64,000 bases of DNA. Origin: Thermodesulfobacterium hydrogeniphilum (GTDB lineage: Bacteria; Desulfobacterota; Thermodesulfobacteria; Thermodesulfobacteriales; Thermodesulfobacteriaceae). The notes beneath the pieces are model-generated. The model was not told the origin of the DNA and ran no database searches. It saw only the letters and a program-made list of their open reading frames with translations. The translations under genes and the position numbers were made by a program. Shown here piece by piece: positions 8,429 through 17,665 of the stretch (position 1 is its first letter; the number at the start of each line of letters is the position of its first letter). Where the stretch lies: the NCBI RefSeq assembly GCF_000746255.1, contig NZ_JQKW01000013.1, positions 1-64,000 of the forward strand, given 5' to 3'.

Positions 8429-8856
8429 GGGGAAGCAGGGTTTAAGTAAGCCGGGTTCTGTTACCTGGGTAATTTTTTCATCTTTGTGAAAAAATTACCC
8501 AGGTGGTGGTTATTTCTCTGGGGGTAGGATTACTCCTACCCTCAAGCGGCCTACCCGAGCGCATTGGGCGGGGCACCCGTCGCGCTCTTTTTGGCCTTGC
8601 TCCGGACGGGGGTTACCGTGCCACCGGATGTTACCATCCGGTGCGGTGGGCTCTTACCCCACCTTTTCACCCTTGCCCGCACCTAAGGAGTTTTTAAAAA
8701 CTCCTTAGGCCGCTGGTGGTCTGTTTTCTGTGGCCCTTTCCAGGGATTACTCCCTCCGGGTGTTACCCGGCGTCCTCCCCTGTGGAGCCCGGACTTTCCT
8801 CCCTGGGAGCTTTTCAAAGAACTCCCAGAGCAACCACCTCTTAAACCCTGCTTCCC
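8429..8856 (-). ncRNA. rnpB: RNase P RNA (bacterial type A)
   Basis: The conserved 5' region is present as the complement of CTGTGGAGCCCGGACTTTCC (near 8781-8800), and the 3' P4 strand as the complement of TAAGCCGGGTTCTGT (8447-8461). Ends are set by a perfect 16-bp P1 helix, 8429-8444 with 8841-8856. The RNA is the catalytic part of RNase P, which matures tRNA 5' ends. A long 18-bp AU-rich hairpin sits near the 3' end. Short ORFs on the plus strand here are not genes. Confidence 0.95.
8463..8504. repeat. Long hairpin inside RNase P RNA (P19-like)
   Basis: CCTGGGTAATTTTTTCA (8464-8480) and its perfect complement (8487-8503), plus one more pair at 8463/8504, enclose a 6-nt loop. It is just 5' of the conserved ACAGAACCCGGCTTA in the RNA, where an optional P19-type helix occurs in some RNase P RNAs. 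Confidence 0.7.
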
Positions 8857-8984
8857 TTATTCTTATAAATTTAAAAAATAAAAAATTTTTATCTAATTTC
8901 AATAGGTTAATTGAATAAATCTGAGTAACTTTAAATCAAGAATTGAAAAATAGAGGAGATATATTAAATTTAAATTTAAAAACT

Positions 8985-9068
8985 GCGGGAGTGGCGGAAC
9001 GGTAGACGCTCCGGACTTAGGATCCGGTGGGGATTATCCCCGTGAGGGTTCAAATCCCTCCTCCCGCA
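8985..9068 (+). tRNA. tRNA-Leu (anticodon TAG)
   Basis: 84 nt, class II with a long variable arm (GGGGATTATCCCC). The acceptor GCGGGAG pairs with CTCCCGC; anticodon loop CTTAGGA gives TAG for CUN leucine. CCA is not encoded. A T-rich stretch follows. This tRNA occupies the middle of the 378-nt gap between rnpB and the chemoreceptor gene. Confidence 0.96.
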
Positions 9069-9158
9069 TATTTCTTTCTATTTTTGTATAATTTTTAATT
9101 ATTTACAAAAATTTCATTTAAATTACAAAATGTTTTAAAAATTTTTTATTTTTAACTA

Positions 9159-9187
9159 TTGATTTTAAAAACAAAATTCTATAAAAT
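9159..9187 (+). promoter_or_regulatory. Possible promoter of the chemoreceptor gene
   Basis: TTGATT (9159-9164), 17-nt spacer, TAAAAT (9182-9187), about 47 nt before the GTG start. No sigma-28 flagellar promoter is apparent. Confidence 0.45.
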
Positions 9188-9234
9188 AGAGTTATAAAAC
9201 ATCTCTTAATACTAATTTTAGAAAGGAGGTAAAA

Positions 9235-11181
9235 GTGGGATTATTTTCAAAATTAGATAAAACTCTTAAACTTCGTTGGAAACTTACCTTACCTTTAATC
9301 TTTATAATCACTATAGGTGTAATAATAACCGTATTAGTTACAAGCTATACACTTCATACTACCACTCTTTACCAGATCAAGAAAAAAACTTTACCCACCT
9401 ATTATAAAGCTGTAAAAGAATCTTTAGTAAAAGATATGACAAATCCAAATTACAGAGAACTTCGCAATTATTATCTAAGCACTTTAAAAAATGTTAAAAT
9501 TTTAAGAACAATAAAAGTGGATTCTCAATTTGGACAGGATAAAAACATATTTTATCCTTCTACTCCTGAAGAAAAAGAATTCTTATCAAAGGGTAAGGTA
9601 AAGGTTTTAGAAAAAGATGGCAATTTAATAGGTTTTTATCCTTTAAAAGCTGAAGAAAAATGTTTAACCTGTCATAAAGTAAATAAAGGAGATTTATTAG
9701 GTGGTTTAATAATAACCATGCCTTATAGAGACGTTTTTTCTTTAATAAATAAAATTAAAATTGGCTATGTTATCTTAGGTCTTTTAGGAATCATAGGAGC
9801 CTTTTTGTCAGTTTTTATAACTTATATTATAACACACAGACCTTTGAACAATTTTGCAAAAATTCTTAAAAAAATGGGAGAGGGAGATCTTACTGTAGAA
9901 ATAAAATATCAAGATTATACTGATATAACAGGAAGAATGGCAAGAAGCATTCAGAAACTTATAAACTTTTTTACAAATCTAAATGAAAAATGTTTAAACT
10001 TCTCTCAAAGGTTATCAGATTCTATAGATAAGAGTTTTGAGTTATCAGATAAAATTTTAGAAAATGCAGAAACTCAAAAAACTCAAACTTCTCAAATAGC
10101 TGCGGCTATAGAAGAGATGTCTACTACTGTAGCAGATATTGCTAAAAATGCTAATCAGGTAGCTGAACTTGCTACTCAGAACATTAATCTTGCAGTTGAA
10201 GGCAAAGAATTGTCTGAAGAAGCTGGTGTAACTATAACCAGAGCTAATGAGCAAACTAAAGCTTTAAAAAATATAATAGAAAACTTAAATAAAAGAGCTG
10301 AGGAAATAGGTTACATTGTTCAACTTATTAAAGATATAGCTGATCAGACTAATCTTTTAGCACTTAATGCTACTATAGAAGCAGCAAGAGCTGGAGAACA
10401 TGGAAAGGGATTTGCTGTAGTTGCTGATGAAATTAGAAAACTTGCTGATAGAACCCTGAACGCTACTAATGAAATAGCTAATATAATTAATACTATTCAG
10501 GGAGAAACTCGTGAAGCCTTTTCTAATATGGAAACAACTGCTAAGGATGTGGAAGATGCTTTGATAGGATTGAATAAAGTTAAAGATGCTCTTGATAACA
10601 TTGTAAGTTCCTCTGAAAATGTTAAAAATGCTATAGCTCAAATAGCAGCTGCTACAGAAGAACAATCTATAGCAAGTGAAGAAGTCACCAAAAATGTAGA
10701 AAATGTAGCTGACTTAGCACATAAAGTTAAAGAATTGATAGAAAATCTTGGAAAATCTATATATCAACTTTTAATGATCTCTTCAGACTTAAGGCATTCA
10801 GCCACATCTGTAAAAATTCATAAGCTTAGGGAAATGCTTTTTGATATTTTCAAAAGTGACCATGAACGCTTGTATTTAAGAGTGAAAGCTCATTTGAAGG
10901 GTCTTGACAAACTTAACCCTGAAATTCTTGGTGATTATCAATCCTGCGAAATGGGTAAATGGATTTATAAAGGTGAAGGAGCAGAGCTTAAAGATTTACC
11001 CTTCTTTAAAGAGTTTGAAGAACTTCATAGAAATATTCATTTAACAGCAAAAGAAATTATACAAGCACATGATAGCGGAAATACGGAAAGAGTTAAACAA
11101 TTACTTGAGAATGAAGAAAAACTGTTAGAACAATTTAAAAATATAATAGAGAAATTAAAGGAGGCTTATAAGTTGAAATAA
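9235..11181 (+). CDS. Methyl-accepting chemotaxis protein with haem motif and CZB domain
   Basis: 648 residues, GTG start after a perfect AGGAGG site. TM1 is about residues 17-39. The periplasmic sensor holds one CLTCH motif (143-147), a c-type haem attachment site in its last third. TM2 is about 176-201, followed by HAMP. The cytoplasmic signalling hairpin has the standard tip ([18 protein letters not shown], then [13 protein letters not shown]). The C-terminal domain is CZB: His 553, Cys 571 in CEMGKW, His 598 and His 602 are the likely zinc ligands. CZB domains sense zinc or hypochlorite in studied receptors; the haem motif suggests redox or gas sensing. No che genes are in the window. Confidence 0.92.
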   Translation: MGLFSKLDKTLKLRWKLTLPLIFIITIGVIITVLVTSYTLHTTTLYQIKKKTLPTYYKAVKESLVKDMTNPNYRELRNYYLSTLKNVKILRTIKVDSQFGQDKNIFYPSTPEEKEFLSKGKVKVLEKDGNLIGFYPLKAEEKCLTCHKVNKGDLLGGLIITMPYRDVFSLINKIKIGYVILGLLGIIGAFLSVFITYIITHRPLNNFAKILKKMGEGDLTVEIKYQDYTDITGRMARSIQKLINFFTNLNEKCLNFSQRLSDSIDKSFELSDKILENAETQKTQTSQIAAAIEEMSTTVADIAKNANQVAELATQNINLAVEGKELSEEAGVTITRANEQTKALKNIIENLNKRAEEIGYIVQLIKDIADQTNLLALNATIEAARAGEHGKGFAVVADEIRKLADRTLNATNEIANIINTIQGETREAFSNMETTAKDVEDALIGLNKVKDALDNIVSSSENVKNAIAQIAAATEEQSIASEEVTKNVENVADLAHKVKELIENLGKSIYQLLMISSDLRHSATSVKIHKLREMLFDIFKSDHERLYLRVKAHLKGLDKLNPEILGDYQSCEMGKWIYKGEGAELKDLPFFKEFEELHRNIHLTAKEIIQAHDSGNTERVKQLLENEEKLLEQFKNIIEKLKEAYKLK

Positions 11182-11187
11182 AAAGAA

Positions 11188-12111
11188 TTAATCTTTAAAT
11201 GGAATGGCAAGTCTTCTTATATGAGTTTCTTTTTCTCTCCAATCTTTTAAAGCCTTAACCCAGAGATCTAAATATATTTTTTTTCCAAGAAGAAACTCTA
11301 ATTCTTCTCTGGCTAAGGTTCCTATTTTTTTTAACATTTTTCCACCTTTACCAATAATAATCCCCTTTTGAGAATCTCTCTCAATAAATATTGTAGCTTG
11401 AATATAAAGAAGATTTCTATCCGGTTCTTCTCTGATTTCTTCCACTTTTACTGCTGTAGAATAAGGTATTTCCTGATATGTTAATAAAAATATTTTTTCT
11501 CTGATTATTTCTGCTATAAGCAAGTTTAAAGGAAGATCTGTAATACGATCTGGTTCATAATAAAAAGGACCTTCTGGTAAAATTTTAATTAACTCATCAA
11601 TTACTCTATCCACTCCATCATTATGCAAAGCTGAAATAGGAATAATAGCCTTAAAATCATGGAGTTTAGAAAAATAATCAATAATAGGTAAAAGTTCCTG
11701 TTTTTTTATGAGATCAATTTTATTTAAAACCAAAATAGCAGGTTTATTGGCTTTCTTTATCAAATCTAAAATTTTTTCTTCTTCTGGTAATCTATGACTT
11801 ACATCCATGACCCAGAGAATAGCATCAACCTCTTCCAAAACTTTTAAAGCTTCCTGAACCATAATTTGATTAAATAATGATTTGGCATCATGTATTCCTG
11901 GAGTATCAATGAAAATAATTTGATAATTATCTTTAGTAAACACTCCTCTGATATTAAAACGTGTTGTTTGAGGCTTAGGACTGACAATAGAAACTTTGGT
12001 TCCTAAAATCTGATTTAAAAGTGTGGACTTACCTACATTAGGAAGTCCTATAATAGCAACAAATCCTGATTTAGTAGGCCTTTTATCTACAAAGGCATTA
12101 TTTTCTTCCAT
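11188..12111 (-). CDS. era: GTPase Era
   Basis: 307 residues. The GTPase domain shows G1 GLPNVGKST (22-30), G3 DTPG near 71 and G4 NKID near 131. The C-terminal KH domain includes GIIIGKGGKMLKKIG, which binds the 3' end of 16S rRNA in known Era. It acts in small-subunit maturation. It is the last gene of the pgi-hemB-rlpA-rnc-era string, behind rnc as in many bacteria. Its stop lies 6 nt from the convergent chemoreceptor gene, with no terminator hairpin between them. Confidence 0.96.
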   Translation of the reverse strand: MEENNAFVDKRPTKSGFVAIIGLPNVGKSTLLNQILGTKVSIVSPKPQTTRFNIRGVFTKDNYQIIFIDTPGIHDAKSLFNQIMVQEALKVLEEVDAILWVMDVSHRLPEEEKILDLIKKANKPAILVLNKIDLIKKQELLPIIDYFSKLHDFKAIIPISALHNDGVDRVIDELIKILPEGPFYYEPDRITDLPLNLLIAEIIREKIFLLTYQEIPYSTAVKVEEIREEPDRNLLYIQATIFIERDSQKGIIIGKGGKMLKKIGTLAREELEFLLGKKIYLDLWVKALKDWREKETHIRRLAIPFKD

Positions 12112-12162
12112 TATATACCCCTTTTAAGAATTTATTTTAAAAAGATAATATTTTAAAAAGAT

Positions 12163-12888
12163 TTAATCAAGAGTAAAAGCCTTTAATTTTTTGCTAATTT
12201 CTTTTTTTAAAATGTTCAAAGCCTTTTTAGCTGCTAAGATTTCTGCTTCTTTTTTGGAAGTTCCTTTAGCTTTAGTAATTATTTCTCCATTTAATTTAAT
12301 TGCTATTTCAAACTTAGGTTCATGTGATGGACCTGAAACTGAAATAACTTCATATTCTGGTCTTTGATTAAATTCCTTTTGACATAACTCTTGGAGTTGT
12401 GTTTTATAATCATGAGGAGGTGTTTTGGGAAATCTTGCTAAATATGAACGGAACCATTTTTTTATTTTTTCACAAGTAGGCTCCAAACCTGCATCTAAAA
12501 ACATGGCTCCGATTACTGCTTCTAACGCTCTTGCTGAAATGTTGGATTTGCTTTTCATATCCAATTTTTTTTCTCTTTTTCCTAAAAAAATATAATCTAA
12601 CAACTTTAATCTTTTAGCTATTTTTATCAGAGTATTTTTACATACTAAATAAGCTCTTTTTTTGGTAAGTTCACCTTCTTTATCTTCTGGAAATTTCTGA
12701 AAAATTAACATAGAAATACAAAGATTTAAAACTGAATCCCCTAAAAATTCTAATCTTTCATTATCTTCTAAATTTTCTTGTTTATGACTGATTTTATAAG
12801 ATCTATGAGTTAAAGCTGTTTTAAGAAGATCTTTATTTTTAAATTGAAAACCTAAAATTTTCTCAAATTCTTCTAAATTTTTGTCCAT
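12163..12888 (-). CDS. rnc: Ribonuclease III
   Basis: 241 residues. The catalytic domain has the signature NERLEFLGDS (43-52) and ALEAVIGAMFLDAG with acidic metal ligands; a dsRNA-binding domain follows from about residue 160. It processes rRNA precursors, and a matching long stem surrounds 16S in this window (1211-1234/2892-2915). It starts 6 nt after the rlpA stop with no clear Shine-Dalgarno, so translation is probably coupled. Followed by era, a common arrangement. Confidence 0.96.
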   Translation of the reverse strand: MDKNLEEFEKILGFQFKNKDLLKTALTHRSYKISHKQENLEDNERLEFLGDSVLNLCISMLIFQKFPEDKEGELTKKRAYLVCKNTLIKIAKRLKLLDYIFLGKREKKLDMKSKSNISARALEAVIGAMFLDAGLEPTCEKIKKWFRSYLARFPKTPPHDYKTQLQELCQKEFNQRPEYEVISVSGPSHEPKFEIAIKLNGEIITKAKGTSKKEAEILAAKKALNILKKEISKKLKAFTLD

Positions 12889-12894
12889 CTAAAA

Positions 12895-13641
12895 TTACTT
12901 TGCTACTAAAAAAGCTGTTTTAAATCTTAGTTTTTTTAATTCTTTAGCAAGTTCCAGAGCTTTATAAAAATCATTACTCAAATAGATTTGCACTCTATAA
13001 TAAACAATTCCATCTTTAACAAAAGGCTCTATTTCTACTCTATTGAATTCTTTTTCCAAAGATTTTTTTAAATTTATAGCATTATTATAAATTTTAAAGG
13101 ATCCCACTTGTAAATAAAAATTTCCCTGTCTAAAATTAGGGACATTTTTATATTTGATTCCAAAAGCTGTAAGTTCTCCCTCACTCAGGGCTACTATTTT
13201 TACTTTGGCAGTTCCTTTTCCTATCATACCAAGGTCTTTTGCAGCAATATAACTGAGATCTATACATCTATTTTTAACAAAAGGACCTCTATCATTTATT
13301 CTAACAATGGTTTGTTTACCATTTTCTAAATTAGTAACCAATACATAAGTTCCTATAGGCAAGGTTTTATGTGCAGCAGTATGATCATACATATTATAAA
13401 TCTCTCCACTGGCAGAAAGTCTTCCATGAAATCCCGGACCATACCAAGAGGCTATACAAACTTCTTCATATCCTTGAGCTGAGGGCAAAGGATAATAAGT
13501 TTTACCATTTATAGTATAAGGTTTTAACCATTTAGGAAGATTATGAGAAGATCTATATCCCCGGTAAACTGCAGGCTTAGGAGGTCTGGCACATCCTTCT
13601 AATATCAATAGGAAAAAGACAAAATAAAAAAATTTTTTCAC
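12895..13641 (-). CDS. rlpA: RlpA-type lipoprotein with SPOR domain
   Basis: 248 residues. Residues 1-17 form a lipoprotein signal ending in LEGC (Cys 17 lipidated). A double-psi beta-barrel (RlpA) domain covers about 60-150, with ASWYGPGFHGRLSASGE, then LPIGTYVLVTNLENG and RINDRGPF. A SPOR domain lies at about 172-246 and should bind denuded peptidoglycan at the septum. Studied RlpA proteins are lytic transglycosylases. It lies between hemB and rnc, 4 nt after the hemB stop. Confidence 0.92.
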   Translation of the reverse strand: MKKFFYFVFFLLILEGCARPPKPAVYRGYRSSHNLPKWLKPYTINGKTYYPLPSAQGYEEVCIASWYGPGFHGRLSASGEIYNMYDHTAAHKTLPIGTYVLVTNLENGKQTIVRINDRGPFVKNRCIDLSYIAAKDLGMIGKGTAKVKIVALSEGELTAFGIKYKNVPNFRQGNFYLQVGSFKIYNNAINLKKSLEKEFNRVEIEPFVKDGIVYYRVQIYLSNDFYKALELAKELKKLRFKTAFLVAK

Positions 13642-13645
13642 CTCT

Positions 13646-14623
13646 TTATCCTTTTAATAACATTTTCGCTACCTTTTTAGCAAAATATGTAATAATTAAA
13701 TCTGCTCCTGCTCTTTTAATAGATATCAAGCTTTCCCAGAGAATTCTATCTTCATCCAACCAACCCATCTTAGCAGCAGCTTTTATCATAGCATATTCAC
13801 CACTTACCTGATAAGCTGCCAGAGGATAATTAAACTCGGTTCTTAACATTTTTATAATATCCAAATAAGGCATAGCTGGTTTAACCATCAAAATATCAGC
13901 CCCTTCTTCTATATCTAAATATGCTTCTCTTAAAGCTTCTCTGCTGTTAGCAGGATCCATTTGATAAGAACGTCTATCTCCAAACTTAGGAGCAGATTCC
14001 GCTGCTTCTCTAAAAGGCCCGTAAAAAGCAGAACAATATTTAACAGAATAACTCATAATAGCTACATTAGAAAATCCTGCATCATCAAGGGCTTCTCTTA
14101 TTCTTCCCACTCTTCCGTCCATCATATCAGATGGTGCAACTATATCAGCTCCAGCTTTAGCATGAGAAACAGCAATCTTAGCAAGTTGTTCCAAAGTGCT
14201 ATCATTATCTACTTCTCCATTTTTAATAATACCACAATGTCCATGCGAAGTATATTCACAAAGACAAACATCTGTAATAACTACCAGTTCAGGAAATCTA
14301 TCTTTTATTGCTTTTACAGCTTTTTGGATTATTCCATTTTTAGTATAAGCAGAAGATCCTACCTCGTCCTTTTTATCAGGGATACCAAAAAGAAGAATCG
14401 CTTTTATCCCTAAATCCACAGCTTCTTTAATATCTTCTAAAGCGTTATCTATGGAGAATCTATAAACTTCTGGCATAGATTTAATTTCTTGTTTGATTTT
14501 TTTACCTTCACAAATAAAAAGAGGATAAATAAGATCATTTACAGAAAGATGGGTTTCTCTAACCAAAGTCCTTATATTTTCTGTTCTTCTAAGTCTTCTT
14601 GGGCGATATTCGGGAAAAAGCAT
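13646..14623 (-). CDS. hemB: Porphobilinogen synthase (delta-aminolevulinate dehydratase)
   Basis: 325 residues. Joins two 5-aminolevulinate molecules into porphobilinogen in tetrapyrrole synthesis. The Schiff-base lysines are Lys 195 ([12 protein letters not shown]) and Lys 248 ([11 protein letters not shown]). Cys 120, 122 and 130 ([14 protein letters not shown]) form the catalytic zinc site, so this is the zinc-dependent type. Lies 11 nt after pgi. The product feeds siroheme, haem and cobalamin, which links it to the Ahb-type gene (37828) and hemW (23846) here. Confidence 0.97.
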   Translation of the reverse strand: MLFPEYRPRRLRRTENIRTLVRETHLSVNDLIYPLFICEGKKIKQEIKSMPEVYRFSIDNALEDIKEAVDLGIKAILLFGIPDKKDEVGSSAYTKNGIIQKAVKAIKDRFPELVVITDVCLCEYTSHGHCGIIKNGEVDNDSTLEQLAKIAVSHAKAGADIVAPSDMMDGRVGRIREALDDAGFSNVAIMSYSVKYCSAFYGPFREAAESAPKFGDRRSYQMDPANSREALREAYLDIEEGADILMVKPAMPYLDIIKMLRTEFNYPLAAYQVSGEYAMIKAAAKMGWLDEDRILWESLISIKRAGADLIITYFAKKVAKMLLKG

Positions 14624-14634
14624 AACTCCCTCCT

Positions 14635-16356
14635 TTATTCCGGACTTAAAGCTTTTTCTAAATATTTATAAAATTCCCTAAGATCTTCTTTATAATTTTC
14701 TGTAAGGTGTATCATAATAACAGGTTTTTTCTTTTCTTCCAAAGCTCTGAAATCTCCACAAGCCTGAGCAAATTGTTGATCCCAAAAAGTATATCCCTCT
14801 CCAGGAATAATCTGGTTTTCTCTTCTTCCTCTTCTGGTAAATATCATAAATCTTGCCAAAACAGGACCACCCTTATAAAGCTGTCCTGTAGAATGAAGAT
14901 AACGAGGACCAAAACCAAAAACTGTACTACAGGTCTTTTTTCCTCTTACCAAAGTTCTAAAATCCTTAAAAATTTCTTCTATTTCAGGATCTACAGGTAA
15001 ATAAGCTAAAAATCCTACATAACTCCAAGGAGAAAAATCCTTAAAAAATTTTTTAAGCAAAGCTGTAAATTTAGGATATTCTATAGTAATAGTTTTATCA
15101 TAAAAAAATCCCCAATTTGTATCTTCATCTAAGTAAAATTCTATACCAAAATCCTGGTCTTTTTTGAATTTTTCTAAAAATTCTTTAGTTTTTTGCTTAG
15201 TCAAAATTACATCTGGTTCATCAAATGGATTAAGACTCAAAAAATGTCCACATAATGCTATAGCAAGCATCCATCTGAAAACTTCAGCAAAAATTTCATA
15301 TTTATCTTCTAAAACAAAAGTCTTTACATTAAAGCCCTCTTCTTTTAAATCATTAATTAACCTTTGATAAACATTTTCTCTGTTTTTTAAGGTAAGGTAT
15401 ATAAAGACTCTATCAGTTCCATAAACTGTGGGTGAACCCGGAGACTCTCCAACTATAGGAACTAAACCAGTTAATTCTTTTCCCAAACTTTCAGCTATAA
15501 GTTGTTCTAACCATAAGACAAAAGGCTTTAGTAATGGATCTGTAATAAAAGTTATTTTATCTTGTCCTAAAATATAACTTTCTATTAAAAATTCAGCCAA
15601 AAGAGCACCTAAATTATATCCCCAAGGAATATCAGGTTGGCAGGATTCATACATGTTTTTAGTATAGTTAAGGGCTTTATTAACATCTAAACCTAATAAA
15701 CAGGCAGGAAGAAAACCTATTTCACTCAAAGCAGCATACCTTCCTCCTATAAAAGGGGGATGTTGAAAAATCTTTCTAAAGTTTAATTCCTTAGCCAAAT
15801 TTTCTAAAGGCGTGCCTGGATCTGTCAAAGCTACAAACTGTGAGCCAGGATTAGAATTTATATCTTCCACCTTTTTCCAAAAATATTTAAAGTGGGAAAG
15901 GGTTTCTACAGTTGTTCCTGATTTAGATACAATAATAAATAAAGTTTTATCTAAGGGCAGTTTTTCTATCTGTTCTATATTTTCTGGATCATTGGTGTCA
16001 AGAACATGTAATTCAGGATAACCCTCTTCTGGCCCAAAAACCTCAGAAAGAACCAAAGGAAAAAGTGAAGACCCTCCCATTCCACACCAAACTATATGAG
16101 AAAAATTATTTTTAACATCTTCTGCAAAAGCTTGCAAATCTTTAATTCTGGGAAGTATATAATTAGGTCCATCTAACCAATCAAGTCTTTTTTTTATTTT
16201 GTCCTGAATTTGAGGATCTGAAGAAAATATAGAAGGATCTTTTTGAAAAAGCTTGGTTAAAAGCTCCTGTTTAACTTCATTAGAAAGGTTCTTAGGTCTT
16301 TTAACCTTTCCAAATTCTTTGTAAGTCTTTTTTATACCCGGAGGAACATTTATCAT
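14635..16356 (-). CDS. pgi: Glucose-6-phosphate isomerase-like protein
   Basis: 573 residues with SIS folds. [19 protein letters not shown] starts the sugar-phosphate site, [10 protein letters not shown] the phosphate loop, and [15 protein letters not shown] follows. The C-terminal [11 protein letters not shown] segment resembles the PGI part of bifunctional transaldolase-PGI proteins more than E. coli Pgi. No transaldolase domain is attached; the N-terminal ~70 residues form an extension. Interconverts glucose 6-phosphate and fructose 6-phosphate. First gene of the operon ending in era, with its own promoter. Confidence 0.88.
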   Translation of the reverse strand: MINVPPGIKKTYKEFGKVKRPKNLSNEVKQELLTKLFQKDPSIFSSDPQIQDKIKKRLDWLDGPNYILPRIKDLQAFAEDVKNNFSHIVWCGMGGSSLFPLVLSEVFGPEEGYPELHVLDTNDPENIEQIEKLPLDKTLFIIVSKSGTTVETLSHFKYFWKKVEDINSNPGSQFVALTDPGTPLENLAKELNFRKIFQHPPFIGGRYAALSEIGFLPACLLGLDVNKALNYTKNMYESCQPDIPWGYNLGALLAEFLIESYILGQDKITFITDPLLKPFVLWLEQLIAESLGKELTGLVPIVGESPGSPTVYGTDRVFIYLTLKNRENVYQRLINDLKEEGFNVKTFVLEDKYEIFAEVFRWMLAIALCGHFLSLNPFDEPDVILTKQKTKEFLEKFKKDQDFGIEFYLDEDTNWGFFYDKTITIEYPKFTALLKKFFKDFSPWSYVGFLAYLPVDPEIEEIFKDFRTLVRGKKTCSTVFGFGPRYLHSTGQLYKGGPVLARFMIFTRRGRRENQIIPGEGYTFWDQQFAQACGDFRALEEKKKPVIMIHLTENYKEDLREFYKYLEKALSPE

Positions 16357-16406
16357 GCAGATCTCCTTTTAGTAAAATTTTTTATGAATTGATTTGCTAA
16401 TTAAGT

Positions 16407-16434
16407 ATTTTAAGAGCTTAGGTGGTTTTGTCAA
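16407..16434 (-). promoter_or_regulatory. Promoter of the pgi-hemB-rlpA-rnc-era operon
   Basis: TTGACA (complement of 16429-16434), 16-nt spacer, TAAAAT (complement of 16407-16412). The start would be near 16400, with a ~45-nt leader before the pgi ribosome site AAAGGAGAT. Confidence 0.65.
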
Positions 16435-16453
16435 GAGTTTTAGAGAAAAGGTT

Positions 16454-17251
16454 CTAAAGTAGAGTTAATTTTAACCAATTAAAAAGATAAAACAAACTTC
16501 CTAAAGCCAAAAATGGGCCAAAAGGGATCTCTGTTTGTAAATCAAGCATTTTTTGGGTTTGCTTTTTAAATTTATAATACAAATTAACCCCTAAAAAAAC
16601 TAAAATCCCTGCTACAGAGGCTATAACTAAAACTGTATAGAAACTTTTATATCCTAAAAAGGCTCCTATTGCTCCCATAAGTTTAAAATCTCCCATTCCT
16701 ATTCCTTCTTTTCCAGTAAAATGATAGTAAAATTCATTAATTAAAAACAAAAGACCTATACCTGAAAGACTAGATAAAAGACTCATACCAAAATCAACTA
16801 AGGGATTAAATTGAGATAAAGAGAATACCCAGCCTGCTAAAATAAGTCCTAAACTTAATTTATCAGGAATTTCTTTTATTTCTAAATCAATAAAAGATAT
16901 AGGTATAAGCATTAAAACATAAAAAGAAAAACCAAAAAAAACAATCCAACCAAAAGAAGGTTTAAAATAAAAATAAGAATAAGTAAATAAACCTGTAGTA
17001 AGAAGTTCTATTAAAGGATATTTGATAGAAATTGGAGCTTTGCAATAGGCACATTTTCCTTTTAAAAATAAGTAAGAAAATAAAGGTATATTGTGATACC
17101 ATTTTAATGTTTTCCCACATTTAGGGCAAAAAGAAAATAGAGGGTTCAAAATGGATAAACCTTTACTCCAGCGATAAATAACTACATTAAAAAAACTCCC
17201 TAAGCATAAACCCAAAACAAATAAACAGCAATAAATTATATATTCATTCAT
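16454..17251 (-). CDS. pilD: Prepilin peptidase (type IV leader peptidase)
   Basis: A 265-residue membrane aspartyl protease that cleaves and N-methylates type IV pilin-like proteins. The N-terminal domain opens LGSFFNVVIYR and has a four-cysteine zinc motif (CPKCG and CAYC). The catalytic aspartates lie in IDLEIKEIPD and in GIGMGDFKLMG. About eight hydrophobic segments. No pilin genes are in the window, but a PilZ-domain gene lies directly upstream. Last gene of the lptF-pilD string. Confidence 0.93.
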   Translation of the reverse strand: MNEYIIYCCLFVLGLCLGSFFNVVIYRWSKGLSILNPLFSFCPKCGKTLKWYHNIPLFSYLFLKGKCAYCKAPISIKYPLIELLTTGLFTYSYFYFKPSFGWIVFFGFSFYVLMLIPISFIDLEIKEIPDKLSLGLILAGWVFSLSQFNPLVDFGMSLLSSLSGIGLLFLINEFYYHFTGKEGIGMGDFKLMGAIGAFLGYKSFYTVLVIASVAGILVFLGVNLYYKFKKQTQKMLDLQTEIPFGPFLALGSLFYLFNWLKLTLL

Positions 17252-17296
17252 ATATTTTTGATTAAAAAATTTGTTTGGTAGTGCTAATATGATTTT

Positions 17297-17665
17297 TTAG
17301 CTTTTTTCTGATCGTTCTTCTTCTAAAGCTCTTTTATAGGCTCTTTTGGCTTCTTCTATATAAGACAATGCCTTTAAATAATAGCTCCATACAGGAAGCA
17401 TATTTTTATCTATATCTACTATTTCTATTCCAAGACCTGGCCTTTCTTGAGTTCCATGATGAATGACTACTCCATAAACAGGAATCAGACCTACATCTGG
17501 GATTTCTATTTCAAAATAGACCAATCTTTTAGTAGAAATTTTTTTATCTGTTTTTATAAAACATCCTTTATAAGAAATATCTCTTATTTCATAAGACTTA
17601 TTATCTTCTGGAAAATAGGCTTTTAATCTTGTAATACACCTTGGAAATCTTCTAAGATCTATCAT
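17297..17665 (-). CDS. PilZ-domain protein
   Basis: 122 residues, essentially one PilZ domain. RRFPR at 5-9 gives the RxxxR and RDISYKGCFI gives the (D/N)xSxxG part of the cyclic-di-GMP site, so nucleotide binding looks intact. A charged helix ends the protein. The start lies 14 nt inside the end of the nnr gene, so translation is likely coupled. PilZ proteins often control type IV pili or surface behaviour; the neighbouring prepilin peptidase fits, but the target is unknown. Confidence 0.85.
   Translation of the reverse strand: MIDLRRFPRCITRLKAYFPEDNKSYEIRDISYKGCFIKTDKKISTKRLVYFEIEIPDVGLIPVYGVVIHHGTQERPGLGIEIVDIDKNMLPVWSYYLKALSYIEEAKRAYKRALEEERSEKS

Noticed and set aside
8503-8918. Two plus-strand open frames over rnpB
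   Set aside because: They overlap the RNase P RNA, which is supported by conserved motifs and a perfect P1 helix.
13961-14413. 150-codon plus-strand frame antisense to hemB
   Set aside because: Its sequence is the shadow of the well-supported hemB gene and is rich in Ser, Ile and Asn with no domain.
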